Positions 7,246 through 13,690 are shown, counted from the stretch's first letter. The stretch: DNA of 18,107 nucleotides from JBBSIG01 sp038232215 (GCA_038232215.1 JBBSIG010000023.1:1-18107); one strand, 5' to 3'. Notes: generated by a model not told the origin, from the sequence alone. Numbers and translations: made by a program.

Positions 7246-7941
7246 TCAGGGGCGCGTAGCGCCCGACCGCCTCAGCTCGTAGAGCGCGATCGCCCCGGCC
7301 AGCGCGACGTTCAGCGACTCGGCAGCCCGGGACTGCGGGATCGACGCGATCTCGTCGCAGCCCGCGAGCACGTCCTTCGGCAACCCCTCCCGCTCGGCTC
7401 CCAGGACGAACGTCGCCGAGGGGCCCAGCTCGAGCGTCGCGAGCGGCAGCCCGCCGCGGGGCACGAGCGCGATCCTCGGCCCGCGCGCCTCCCCGAGCTC
7501 GACGAGCGGAACGCGGAAGAGCGAGCCCGTCGACGCCCGCAGCGCCTTCGGGCCCGTCGGATCGGCGCAGCCCTGCGAGAGCGCGACGTAGGCGGGGCCG
7601 AACACGTCCGCCGAGCGGACGAGCGTTCCGACGTTGCCGGAATCGCGCACCCGCCAGAGCGCGAGGCCCACCTCCGGCAACGGTGCTGCGCCCGCGAGGT
7701 CGCTCCGGCGAAACACTCCGAGGACGCGGGGCGGATGGGCGAGCGAGGACACCTCCGCGAGCAGCGCCGGCTCGACGTCCTCCCCTGCGACGAGAAGCTC
7801 CACCGGCTCGATTCCCGCGTCCCGGGCCGCGAGCACGAGGTCTTCGCCCTCGCAGACGAAGAGGCCGAGCTTGTCGCGCCCGCGACGCGAGGCGAGCTTT
7901 CGCACCAGCTTCAGCCGCTCGTTGTCGCGTGACGTGATCAT
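7246..7941 (-). CDS. TrmH/SpoU-family RNA 2'-O-methyltransferase
   Basis: Encodes 231 residues. The N-terminal SpoU substrate-binding domain (ITSRDNERLKLVRKLASRRG, about 1-75) is followed by the SPOUT knot with motif 1 (DSGNVGTLVRSAD, 100-112), ALRASTGSLFRVPL (133-146), motif 2 (LGAEREGLP, 180-188) and motif 3 (IPQSRAAESLNVALAGAIAL, 201-220). These are the SAM-binding trefoil-knot motifs of enzymes that methylate ribose 2'-OH in tRNA or rRNA; the exact target cannot be read. Such a gene commonly lies between rplT and pheS. It begins 52 nt after the rplT stop on the same strand and is probably cotranscribed. No Shine-Dalgarno is seen before ATG 7941. It converges with the DUF2207 gene, leaving an 18-nt gap. 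Confidence 0.93.
   Translation of the reverse strand: MITSRDNERLKLVRKLASRRGRDKLGLFVCEGEDLVLAARDAGIEPVELLVAGEDVEPALLAEVSSLAHPPRVLGVFRRSDLAGAAPLPEVGLALWRVRDSGNVGTLVRSADVFGPAYVALSQGCADPTGPKALRASTGSLFRVPLVELGEARGPRIALVPRGGLPLATLELGPSATFVLGAEREGLPKDVLAGCDEIASIPQSRAAESLNVALAGAIALYELRRSGATRP
7250..7264. terminator. possible bidirectional terminator hairpin between convergent genes
   Basis: GGGCGC and GCGCCC form a perfect 6-bp stem around GTA. It sits 22 nt past the DUF2207 stop and inside the last codons of the converging RNA methyltransferase gene. No T-tract is present, so strength is uncertain. Confidence 0.35.
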
Positions 7942-7951
7942 GCGACCGAGC

Positions 7952-7980
7952 CGAGGCGGCCTCGTCCGGAGAGATCTCTC
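7952..7980 (-). other. two adjacent hairpins in the rplT to trmH gap
   Basis: The 52-nt gap holds CGAGG-CGG-CCTCG (7952-7964) and the 12-bp perfect palindrome GAGAGATCTCTC (7969-7980). Both could fold in the minus-strand transcript. They may attenuate or process the mRNA between the ribosomal-protein genes and the methyltransferase. No T-tract follows. Confidence 0.35.
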
Positions 7981-7993
7981 GGCGGCGCGAGCC

Positions 7994-8353
7994 TCAGGCC
8001 TCGAGCGCGGCCTTCGCGCGCTCGGCGATGACCCCGAAGGCCTTCGGGTCGCTCACCGCGAGGTCGGCGAGGACCTTGCGGTCGAGCGCGATGTTCGCCT
8101 TGCGACACCCGGCCACGAACTGGTTGTACGAGAGCCCTCGAGCGCGTGCGGCGGCGTTGATCCGGATGATCCAGAGGCGCCTGAACGTCCGCTTGCGGTT
8201 CTTGCGGTCGCGATAGGCGTACGCGAGCGAGTGCTCGACCTGCTCCTTCGCGTACTTGTAGCTCGAGTTCTTGAGGCCCCAGTAGCCCTTCGCCTGCTCG
8301 AGCACCTTGCGGCGCTTCTTGCGCGCGTGGACGGATCGCTTGACTCTCGGCAT
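7994..8353 (-). CDS. rplT: 50S ribosomal protein L20
   Basis: Encodes 119 residues, the normal length of L20, which binds 23S rRNA early in large-subunit assembly. The Arg/Lys-rich N-terminus (PRVKRSVHARKKRRKVLEQA), KGYWGLKNSSYKYAKEQVEH and RRLWIIRINAAARARGLSYN are hallmark stretches. The ATG overlaps the rpmI stop by one base (TGATG), so L20 is probably made by termination-reinitiation after L35. No separate strong Shine-Dalgarno is seen. Confidence 0.98.
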   Translation of the reverse strand: MPRVKRSVHARKKRRKVLEQAKGYWGLKNSSYKYAKEQVEHSLAYAYRDRKNRKRTFRRLWIIRINAAARARGLSYNQFVAGCRKANIALDRKVLADLAVSDPKAFGVIAERAKAALEA

Positions 8354-8550
8354 CAGCGCCGCCCGAGCAGCTTCTCGACCGTCTTCGCGTCGCTTCCCGC
8401 GACGCCTTGATCCTTCCGGAAGCCCCGCTTCCGCTTAGCCGACTTTTTCTCGAGCAAGTGGCTCTTCATCGCCTTCCGGCGCAGGAGCTTCCCCGCCCCG
8501 GTCACCTTGAAGCGCTTCTTCGCCCCGCTGTGTGTCTTCATCTTTGGCAT
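8353..8550 (-). CDS. rpmI: 50S ribosomal protein L35
   Basis: Encodes 65 residues, normal for L35. PKMKTHSGAKKRFKVTGAGK and LLRRKAMKSHLLEKKS are diagnostic, and the protein is very basic. ATG at 8550 is preceded by a GGGAG about 12 nt upstream on the minus strand. The first 116 nt of the gene also encode, in another frame, the C-terminal tail of infC. Its own stop overlaps the rplT start as TGATG. It lies between infC and rplT, as in most bacteria. Confidence 0.98.
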   Translation of the reverse strand: MPKMKTHSGAKKRFKVTGAGKLLRRKAMKSHLLEKKSAKRKRGFRKDQGVAGSDAKTVEKLLGRR

Positions 8551-9112
8551 CGTCTCTCGCAGCTCCCGCGTTCTTCGTCGGCCCCAGCACCATCACCATG
8601 TTGCGTCCGTCCTGCAGCGGCGGCGACTCCACCAGGCCGATCTCCTTCACGTCCTCGGCGAGCCGCATCAGCAGGTCGCGCCCACGCTCGGGGTGCGACT
8701 GCTCGCGCCCGCGGAACATGATCGTGACCTTGACCTTGGCGCGCTGGTTCAGGAAGCGCTCCACGTGGCCCTTCTTGGTGTTGTAGTCGTGGATCCCGAT
8801 CTTGGGCCTGAACTTGATCTCCTTGACGTTGATCGACGTCTGGTGCTTCCGCGCGACCTTGGCCTTCTGCTCCTGCTCGTACTTGTACTTGCCGTAGTCC
8901 ATCACCCGCGCGACCGGCGGGTCCGCCTGCGCCGCCACCTCGACGAGGTCGAGGTTCTTGCCGTACGCGTACTCGCGGGCCTCGTCGGTTCGCTTGACGC
9001 CGATCTGGCTCCCGTCCTCGTCGATCAGCCTGACCTGCGCGGCGCGGATCGCGTCGTTGATCCGTTCCTGCGGGACCGGGCGGACTGGCTCAGGCCTGCG
9101 CCTCGGTCTCAA
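8435..9112 (-). CDS. infC: translation initiation factor IF-3
   Basis: Encodes about 225 residues if TTG 9112 is the start. The N-domain (RINDAIRAAQVRLIDEDGSQ), the linker (YGKYKYEQEQKAKVARKHQ) and the C-domain (KEIKFRPKIGIHDYNTKKGH and GRNMVMVLGPTK) are clear. IF3 binds the 30S subunit and proofreads start-codon selection. Two oddities stand out. After the normal end (about residue 182) a hydrophilic, mostly acidic tail of about 43 residues continues to 8435 and overlaps rpmI by 116 nt. The start is also unclear: the frame is open to TTG 9169, but that codon lies inside a terminator hairpin. The Shine-Dalgarno AAAGGA (9142-9137) faces start codons in another frame, which end at TGA 9111-9109, overlapping TTG 9112 as TTGA. 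infC genes often use rare starts, in line with self-regulation. Confidence 0.94.
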   Translation of the reverse strand: MRPRRRPEPVRPVPQERINDAIRAAQVRLIDEDGSQIGVKRTDEAREYAYGKNLDLVEVAAQADPPVARVMDYGKYKYEQEQKAKVARKHQTSINVKEIKFRPKIGIHDYNTKKGHVERFLNQRAKVKVTIMFRGREQSHPERGRDLLMRLAEDVKEIGLVESPPLQDGRNMVMVLGPTKNAGAARDDAKDEDTQRGEEALQGDRGGEAPAPEGDEEPLAREKVG

Positions 9113-9153
9113 AGGGCTGTCACCAAGCTCGCTGCTTCCTTTCGTTCGACCAT
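9109..9153 (-). CDS. possible 14-codon leader ORF upstream of infC
   Basis: ATG at 9153, directly after the terminator U-tract, opens a 14-residue frame (MVERKEAASLVTAL) that ends TGA at 9111-9109. The stop overlaps the proposed infC TTG as TTGA, the geometry of translational coupling. The strong AAAGGA at 9142-9137 lies inside it and better fits an internal TTG at 9126 in the same frame. No Shine-Dalgarno precedes the ATG itself, so expression is unproven. Confidence 0.3.
   Translation of the reverse strand: MVERKEAASLVTAL
9137..9142 (-). promoter_or_regulatory. Shine-Dalgarno in the infC leader
   Basis: Minus-strand AAAGGA is the same SD as used by several genes here. It is 10 nt before TTG 9126, which is out of frame with infC, and about 24 nt before the in-frame TTG 9112. 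The adjoining AAGCAGCG can pair with the 5' arm of the upstream terminator. Confidence 0.5.
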
Positions 9154-9176
9154 GAGAAAACCGCTGCAAGCAGCGG
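9154..9176 (-). terminator. intrinsic terminator/attenuator upstream of infC
   Basis: Read on the minus strand, CCGCTGC-TT-GCAGCGG forms a 7-bp GC-rich stem followed directly by TTTTCTC, the best intrinsic terminator in the window. It lies after the thrS stop (9257) and before infC, so it either ends the thrS transcript or attenuates the infC-rpmI-rplT operon. Confidence 0.75.
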
Positions 9177-9190
9177 CCCGTGATCCTCGT

Positions 9191-9233
9191 CCGACACGTC
9201 GGTTCGAACCTCCGGGAGCCAGGCTCGGGAGGT
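9191..9233 (-). promoter_or_regulatory. structured leader RNA upstream of infC
   Basis: Two further hairpins precede the terminator on the minus strand. ACCTCC (9233-9228) pairs with GGAGGT (9213-9208), enclosing GAGCC/GGCTC. Then CCGAC-GT-GTCGG (9202-9191) follows. Together with the terminator this makes a three-stem leader of the kind that controls infC-rpmI-rplT operons through ribosomal protein L20 or attenuation in other bacteria. No match to a known leader family was established. Confidence 0.5.
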
Positions 9234-9256
9234 GAGGAACGGGTCCGCCCCTGCTT

Positions 9257-11140
9257 TCAGGCCTGCAGCTTAGCAAGGTCTCGCACGAGCTCCTCCAGCG
9301 TGCGGGTGAGCTGCTCGCCGCCGCGGGCCCGGACGGCGAGCGACGCCTCCGACTCGCGGTCGCCGTAGACGATCACGTAGGGGATCTTCTCGAGCTCGGC
9401 GTTCCGGATCCGCTTGCCGACCGTCTCGTCGCTCGCGTCGAGCTCCGTGCGGAAGGCGGCGAGCTTGCCGAGGAGGCCACCCGCCGCCTCGCGGTACGCC
9501 TCGCCGACCGGGAGCACACGCACCTGAACGGGCGCGAGCCAGAACGGGAACGCGCCTCCGTAGTGCTCGATCAGGATGCCGAGGAAGCGCTCGAGCGAGC
9601 CGAAGAGCGCCCGGTGAATGACGTAGGGCTGGTGCTCGGTGTTGTCGCCGCCCACGTAGCTGAGCCCGAAGCGTGCGGGCATCTGCGAGTCGAGCTGAAT
9701 CGTCCCCATCTGCCACGGGCGTCCCAACGCGTCGTCCATGAAGAAGTCGATCTTCGGGCCGTAGAAGGCGCCCTCGCCCTCCGCCACGCGATAGGGGATC
9801 GCCTGTCGCTCGACCGCGCTCCGAAGCGCGCCCTCCGTGCGGTCCCACTGCTCGTCGGTGCCGAGCTTGTTGTCCGGACGAGTCGAGAGCTCGGCGTGCG
9901 CGCTGACGCCGAAGCGCTCGTAGAGGTAGCCGACGTAGTCGAACATGGCGTCGATCTCGGACTGGATCTGCTCCTCGGTGCAGAAGACGTGCGCGTCGTC
10001 CTGGCTGAACTGACGCGCGCGGAGAAGTCCGTGCAGCGTTCCGCTCGGCTCGTCCCGGTGCAGGATCGTCGGCTCCGCGTAGCGGATCGGAAGCTCGCGG
10101 TAGCTCCGCATCCGGCTGCCGAAGAGGATCATGTGCCCCGGGCAGTTCATGGGCTTGAGGCCGTACGTCCGCTCGCCGTGCTCGACGAGGAAGAGGTCGT
10201 CGCGGTACTTCTCCCAGTGTCCCGACGTCTTCCAGAGCTCGGTGTCCCAGAGGAGCGGCGTCTTCACCTCGAGGTAGCCGCGCCTCGTGTTCTCGCGCCG
10301 GCGCAGGTCGTCGAGCGCGTTCCAGAGGGCCATCCCCTTCGGGTGCCAGAGAGCGGCGCCCGGTGCGTGCTCGTCGAAGTGGAAGAGGTCGAGCTGCGGG
10401 CCGAGCCGGCGGTGGTCGCGGCGCTTCGCCTGCTCGAGCCGCTCGAGGTGGGCGTCGAGGTCGGCACGCGAGTAGAACGCCGTCCCGTAGATCCTGGTCA
10501 GCTGCGCGTTCCGCTCGTCCCCGCGCCAGTAGGCGCCCGCGAGACTCGTCAGCCTGACCGCCTTGATCGGGCGCGAGTCCTGCAGGTGCGGACCGCGGCA
10601 GAGGTCGGTGAAGCCGCCCTGTGTGTAGAGGGAGACGGCACCCTCGGCGGTGTCGACGAGCTCGACCTTGTACGGCTCGTTCTCGGCCTCGAACCGCCTG
10701 CGCGCCTCGTCGGCCGATACCTCGTGACGAGTCCAGTCGCGGCCCTCGTCCAGCTCACGCAGGATCTCGGCCTGGATGCACTCGAGCGCCTCCTCGTGGA
10801 TCGGCTCCGCGAACTCGAAGTCGTAATAGAACCCGTCCTCGATCGCCGGTCCGATCGCGATCTTGACGCCGGGGTAGAGCCTCCGCACCGCCTCGGCGAG
10901 GAGGTGCGCGGCGGAGTGCCGCAGGACGGCGAGGGCATCGGGATCCTGGGTGTCCCGGGTGGTCACCAGCTCGATCCGCCGGCCGTCCTCGAGCGGCAGC
11001 CGCAGGTCCTGCGGCCGGCCGTCCGAGCGCAGGAGGACGGCCTGCTCCGCGAGCTTCGGCCCGATCGCGCGGGCGGCGTCGAGGCCGGTGGCGCCGTCCG
11101 TGAGCTCGAGCTCGGAATCGTCGGGCAGAACGACTTTCAT
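9257..11140 (-). CDS. thrS: threonine-tRNA ligase
   Basis: Encodes 627 residues. The TGS domain (about 1-60) comes first, then the editing domain with HSAAH (H75, H79) and CRGPHL. The class II catalytic core follows with PMNCPGHMILFGS (Cys near residue 331 is a zinc ligand), motif 2 (RARQFSQDDAHVFCTEEQ) and motif 3 (VIHRALFGSLERFLGILIEHY). The anticodon-binding domain (APVQVRVLPVGEAY) ends the protein. The enzyme charges tRNA-Thr and edits Ser-tRNA. ATG at 11140 gives a normal N-terminus (KVVLPDDSELEL); the open frame upstream lacks family similarity and overlaps a divergent gene. A -10-like TATCCT lies 9 nt upstream, so the leader is very short or absent. infC follows after a 144-nt leader region. 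Confidence 0.97.
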   Translation of the reverse strand: MKVVLPDDSELELTDGATGLDAARAIGPKLAEQAVLLRSDGRPQDLRLPLEDGRRIELVTTRDTQDPDALAVLRHSAAHLLAEAVRRLYPGVKIAIGPAIEDGFYYDFEFAEPIHEEALECIQAEILRELDEGRDWTRHEVSADEARRRFEAENEPYKVELVDTAEGAVSLYTQGGFTDLCRGPHLQDSRPIKAVRLTSLAGAYWRGDERNAQLTRIYGTAFYSRADLDAHLERLEQAKRRDHRRLGPQLDLFHFDEHAPGAALWHPKGMALWNALDDLRRRENTRRGYLEVKTPLLWDTELWKTSGHWEKYRDDLFLVEHGERTYGLKPMNCPGHMILFGSRMRSYRELPIRYAEPTILHRDEPSGTLHGLLRARQFSQDDAHVFCTEEQIQSEIDAMFDYVGYLYERFGVSAHAELSTRPDNKLGTDEQWDRTEGALRSAVERQAIPYRVAEGEGAFYGPKIDFFMDDALGRPWQMGTIQLDSQMPARFGLSYVGGDNTEHQPYVIHRALFGSLERFLGILIEHYGGAFPFWLAPVQVRVLPVGEAYREAAGGLLGKLAAFRTELDASDETVGKRIRNAELEKIPYVIVYGDRESEASLAVRARGGEQLTRTLEELVRDLAKLQA

Positions 11141-11149
11141 CGTGACCGG

Positions 11150-11155
11150 AGGATA
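11150..11155 (-). promoter_or_regulatory. -10 element of thrS
   Basis: Minus-strand TATCCT fits TANNNT and ends 9 nt before the thrS ATG. It implies a leader of only a few bases; no Shine-Dalgarno is seen. No good -35 match was found. Confidence 0.35.
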
Positions 11156-11209
11156 GGCGAGCGCGGGTGCGGGCAGACCCGGATGACACGCGACCCGAAA
11201 GGAGCCGCC

Positions 11210-11374
11210 ATGACGGAAGAGCGCGAGGCGACGACACACGACGAGGGGATCCCGGCGGTCGATCCAGGCGGCGCCGCACCTCCCGACGACCGCAACGAGG
11301 AGATTCCAGGCTCCCCGGCGCCCGATCCGACGGCCGAAGACGGCGGCGCCGACGACATGCCCGGGGCCGATTGA
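11210..11374 (+). CDS. small acidic, probably disordered protein
   Basis: Encodes 54 residues starting MTEEREATTHDEG and ending DDMPGAD. I do not recognise a family. It has 16 Asp/Glu, only two Arg and no Lys, many Pro and Gly, no hydrophobic stretch and no Cys, so it is probably intrinsically disordered and cytoplasmic. ATG 11210 is chosen over the upstream in-frame ATG 11183 because AAAGGAG ends 6 nt before it. It is divergent from thrS with a 69-nt gap. The Shine-Dalgarno and the open reading support a real gene, but its small size and low complexity leave doubt. Confidence 0.55.
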   Translation: MTEEREATTHDEGIPAVDPGGAAPPDDRNEEIPGSPAPDPTAEDGGADDMPGAD

Positions 11375-11432
11375 CCTCGGGACGGATCGGCACACATTCG
11401 ACACAGCCGACACGGCTCCCCGGGCCGGCAAC

Positions 11433-11447
11433 CAGGGTCAGACCCTG
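11433..11447. repeat. 15-nt perfect palindrome (7-1-7)
   Basis: CAGGGTCAGACCCTG is a perfect inverted repeat around one central A, in intergenic DNA downstream of the small acidic gene. It matches the build, though not the bases, of the palindrome at 4694-4708. It could be a dispersed repeat or a terminator stem. Confidence 0.5.
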
Positions 11448-11481
11448 TTGGCCGCGCACGGTGAGCCGAGCTCGGCCCGGC

Positions 11482-11643
11482 CTACCGGGTCACGGCCGAA
11501 AGGCCAGCGCGGCGCGCCCCTGCGGGAAGCGCGACCACAGCCCCCCACCGGTAGCTCAGGATTCCGAGCAGGGAGAGCTGCACGAGCTGAGACGGCCCCG
11601 CGTAGGCGACCGAGAGCATGCCCGCGCCACGGCCCCGACGCAA
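11482..11643 (-). CDS. possible small hydrophobic protein
   Basis: Encodes 53 residues from TTG 11643, preceded by a perfect AGGAGG (11654-11649) with 5-nt spacing. The product reads MRRGRGAG at the N-terminus, then a hydrophobic middle (QLVQLSLLGILSY) and WGAVVALPAGARR near the end. Third positions are mostly G or C, as in real genes here. No family is recognised. It may be a small membrane protein, a remnant of a longer gene, or chance. Confidence 0.33.
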   Translation of the reverse strand: MRRGRGAGMLSVAYAGPSQLVQLSLLGILSYRWGAVVALPAGARRAGLSAVTR

Positions 11644-11739
11644 GCGCCCCTCCTGCCAACTCGTGGCCCCTCACCGTTTCGGGGCCGCGGCACCGGGTAC
11701 GCCCTGGGAGCCCTGAGCCCCCAGCGAAAGGACGTTCCG

Positions 11740-12156
11740 ATGGCGCAGACAATCCGAGACGTGATGACCTCCGATCCGCGTTCCGTCGAGGCCGACTCGA
11801 CGGTCGCCGATGCCGCCCGGCTGATGAAGGAGGAGGACGTCGGCCTCGCACCGGTGGTCGAGGGAGACCGGCTCGTGGGAACGGTGACCGACCGCGACAT
11901 CGCGATCCGCGTCGTCGCCGAAGGGCGCGACGCGTCGGCGACGTCCGTCCGTGAGATCGCATCGACGGATCTCGTCACGGTCGACCCGCAGCAGGATCTC
12001 GGCGAAGCGGTCCGCCTGATGTCCGAGCACCAGGTGCGCCGCCTGCCGGTGGTGGACGACGACGGCAAGCTCGTCGGCGTCGTGGCGCAGGCCGACGTCG
12101 CCCGGCAAGGATCCGATGCGGCTACCGGCCAGCTCGTCCAGGAGATCTCGGAGTAG
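11740..12156 (+). CDS. two-CBS-domain protein
   Basis: Encodes 138 residues forming a single Bateman module. CBS1 is about residues 7-62 (IRDVMTSDPRSVEADSTV, LAPVVEGDRLVGTVTDRDI) and CBS2 about 71-124 (LVTVDPQQDLGEAVRLM, RRLPVVDDDGKLVGVVAQAD). Such stand-alone proteins bind adenine nucleotides or related ligands and act as cytoplasmic energy or stress sensors; Hrp1 of Mycobacterium has the same size and layout. The start ATG 11740 has the Shine-Dalgarno GAAAGGA 7 nt upstream. A long GC-rich hairpin follows the stop, so it is probably a single-gene transcript. A partner protein cannot be named. Confidence 0.93.
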   Translation: MAQTIRDVMTSDPRSVEADSTVADAARLMKEEDVGLAPVVEGDRLVGTVTDRDIAIRVVAEGRDASATSVREIASTDLVTVDPQQDLGEAVRLMSEHQVRRLPVVDDDGKLVGVVAQADVARQGSDAATGQLVQEISE

Positions 12157-12176
12157 CGCAACGATCTCCGTCTATC

Positions 12177-12214
12177 CCCGACCTGGCCGGTGCCCAGCGC
12201 CGGGCCAGGTCGGG
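12177..12214 (+). terminator. long hairpin terminator after CBS gene
   Basis: CCCGACCTGGCC (12177-12188) and GGCCAGGTCGGG (12203-12214) form a perfect 12-bp stem around a 14-nt loop, 20 nt after the CBS stop. There is no T-tract, which is common in terminators of GC-rich actinobacteria. Confidence 0.7.
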
Positions 12215-12248
12215 AACGCTGTGCCGAGTCACCGGTGAGAGGGCTGCC

Positions 12249-12278
12249 GGAAGCGAGAGAGTCAGCTCCACTGCTTCC
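12249..12278. other. inverted repeat upstream of the DUF1800 operon
   Basis: GGAAGC (12249-12254) and GCTTCC (12273-12278) are perfect inverted repeats around 18 nt, roughly 80 nt before the DUF1800 start. They may be an operator or just part of the preceding terminator region. Confidence 0.25.
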
Positions 12279-12343
12279 AGCACGGTTCTGACCGCCTCAC
12301 AGATTCTTTACATCGCGCAATCGAGCCTCGAATACGGCCTGCC

Positions 12344-12349
12344 GATAGT
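12344..12349 (+). promoter_or_regulatory. -10-like element of the DUF1800 operon
   Basis: GATAGT matches TATAAT at four positions and is followed by exactly 6 nt and the GTG at 12356, the same spacing as at pheS and lemA. TTTACA at 12308-12313 could be a -35 for another start site. Confidence 0.35.
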
Positions 12350-12355
12350 GCGCTC

Positions 12356-13690
12356 GTGGCCGCGTCCCCCGTGCCCGTCTACCAGAAGCCGTTCGGCGAG
12401 CTGCAGGCCGAGCGCCTGCTCTGGCGGGCCGGGTTCGGGCCACGCCGCGGGGAAGCGAAGCGGCTCGCCGCGCACGGTCTGCAGGCGGCCGTCCTCTCGC
12501 TGACGCGCCCGCCGTCGGAGCAGCTCGAGGGCCCGGCGCCGACCGACGACAAGAAGTTCCCGATCGCGCCCTACGACGCGCGGGGCCACGATCACCTCTG
12601 GTGGCTCGACCGGATGGTGCGCTCGAACCAGCCGCTCGTCGAGCGCATGACCCTCGTCTGGCACGACTGGTTCGCGACCTCGCTGCAGGGCGTGAAGTCG
12701 CAGAGGCTCATGCTCGACCAGAACGCGATGCTGCGCGCCGGCGCACTGGGGTCGTTCGCCGAGCTGCTGCTGAACGTCACGAAGGACCCAGCCATGCTGC
12801 TCTGGCTCTCCGGGAACAAGAACACGAAGCAGTCGCCGAACGAGAACTACGGCCGCGAGTTGATGGAGCTGTTCACGCTCGGCGCCGACCGCGGCTACAC
12901 GGAGACGGATGTTCGCGAGCAGGCCCGGGCGCTGACGGGCTTCCGCAGCACGCGCACGGGCAAGCGCGAGTACGAGTTCCGCTACGAGCCGCGCTCCCAC
13001 GACGACGGGACGAAGACGATCTTCGGCCAGTCGGGGAGCTTCGACTGGCAGGCCTCATGCCGCCTCTGCCTCGCGCATCCCGAGCACGCCTCGTTCTTCG
13101 TCGGGAAGCTCTGGAGCTACTTCGTGCCCACCGCCCCCGGGCCGAAGACGAGGGCCGCGCTCGAGGCGACGTACAGGAGCGGCTACCAGGTCCGGCCGGT
13201 CGTCGAGGCGATCCTCATGCACCCCGACCTCTACAACGGACCGCGCATGGTGAAGCCGCCCGTCGTCTACACGGCCGGTCTCCTGCGCGCCCTCGGCAGA
13301 GGGATCGACACGGCCGCCTGGACGAACCTCGATTTCGCGAGCGGGCAGCGGCTCTTCGTCCCGCCGAACGTGGCCGGCTGGGACGAGTCCCGCTGGCTCG
13401 ATACCGCCACCTTCCGTGGGCGCTGGTTCGTCGCCTCGACCGCGCTGAAGCCGTTGCGCGCCGACGAGAAGGCGAGCGCCGGCCTGCCGAGCGACCCGGC
13501 GGCGCTGCTCGACCGTGCCGTCGACTTCTGGGGCAAGCCGCCGCTCACCGAGCAGACGCGCAAGGTGCTTCTCGCCTTCGCGCAGCGCGCGCTCGGCGAG
13601 GCGAAGAAGGTCTCGGGCAACGGGCCCGCGATCGTCGAGAACGCACTGCGGCAACTCGTCGCCACCTCCCCGGACCTGCAGACCGCCTGA
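12356..13690 (+). CDS. DUF1800 family protein
   Basis: Encodes 444 residues. Family signatures are AERLLWRAGFGPRRGEAKRL near the N-terminus, HLWWLDRMVRSNQPLVERMT (about 82-101), WHDWFATS, NENYGRELMELFTLG (about 161-175), VREQARALTGF, and the C-terminal VYTAGLLRALG and FVPPNVAGWD. A CRLC pair lies near residues 235-238. The function of DUF1800 is unknown; its genes are usually next to DUF1501 genes, as here. There is no signal peptide on this product, whereas its partner has a Tat signal. The GTG start lacks a Shine-Dalgarno but has a -10-like GATAGT 6 nt upstream. The stop overlaps the next start as TGATG, indicating translational coupling. Confidence 0.92.
   Translation: MAASPVPVYQKPFGELQAERLLWRAGFGPRRGEAKRLAAHGLQAAVLSLTRPPSEQLEGPAPTDDKKFPIAPYDARGHDHLWWLDRMVRSNQPLVERMTLVWHDWFATSLQGVKSQRLMLDQNAMLRAGALGSFAELLLNVTKDPAMLLWLSGNKNTKQSPNENYGRELMELFTLGADRGYTETDVREQARALTGFRSTRTGKREYEFRYEPRSHDDGTKTIFGQSGSFDWQASCRLCLAHPEHASFFVGKLWSYFVPTAPGPKTRAALEATYRSGYQVRPVVEAILMHPDLYNGPRMVKPPVVYTAGLLRALGRGIDTAAWTNLDFASGQRLFVPPNVAGWDESRWLDTATFRGRWFVASTALKPLRADEKASAGLPSDPAALLDRAVDFWGKPPLTEQTRKVLLAFAQRALGEAKKVSGNGPAIVENALRQLVATSPDLQTA

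Larger units (their letters stand above)
11375..11739. other. 365-nt intergenic region with palindromes and a possible micro-ORF
   Basis: No recognisable gene was found. It contains the 7-1-7 palindrome at 11433-11447, the 12-bp palindrome GCCGAGCTCGGC (11465-11476), a GGCC-GAAA-GGCC tetraloop hairpin (11494-11505), a possible minus-strand 53-codon ORF (11482-11643), and a CTGGG/CCCAG hairpin (11704-11724) just before the Shine-Dalgarno of the CBS gene. Confidence 0.6.

Noticed and set aside
9113..9169. TTG 9169 as the infC start
   Set aside because: The codon lies in the loop of the intrinsic terminator and has no Shine-Dalgarno.
9201..9210. GGTTCGAACC resembling a tRNA T-arm
   Set aside because: No matching T-stem, anticodon arm or acceptor stem could be assembled on either strand; it is part of the infC leader.
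11177..11739. Long upstream extension of the CBS gene frame
   Set aside because: The extension has no domain similarity, overlaps the small acidic gene, and ATG 11740 has a good Shine-Dalgarno.
12601..13689. Upstream extension of the DUF1501 frame
   Set aside because: It runs out of frame inside DUF1800; ATG 13690 overlaps the DUF1800 stop and precedes the Tat signal.
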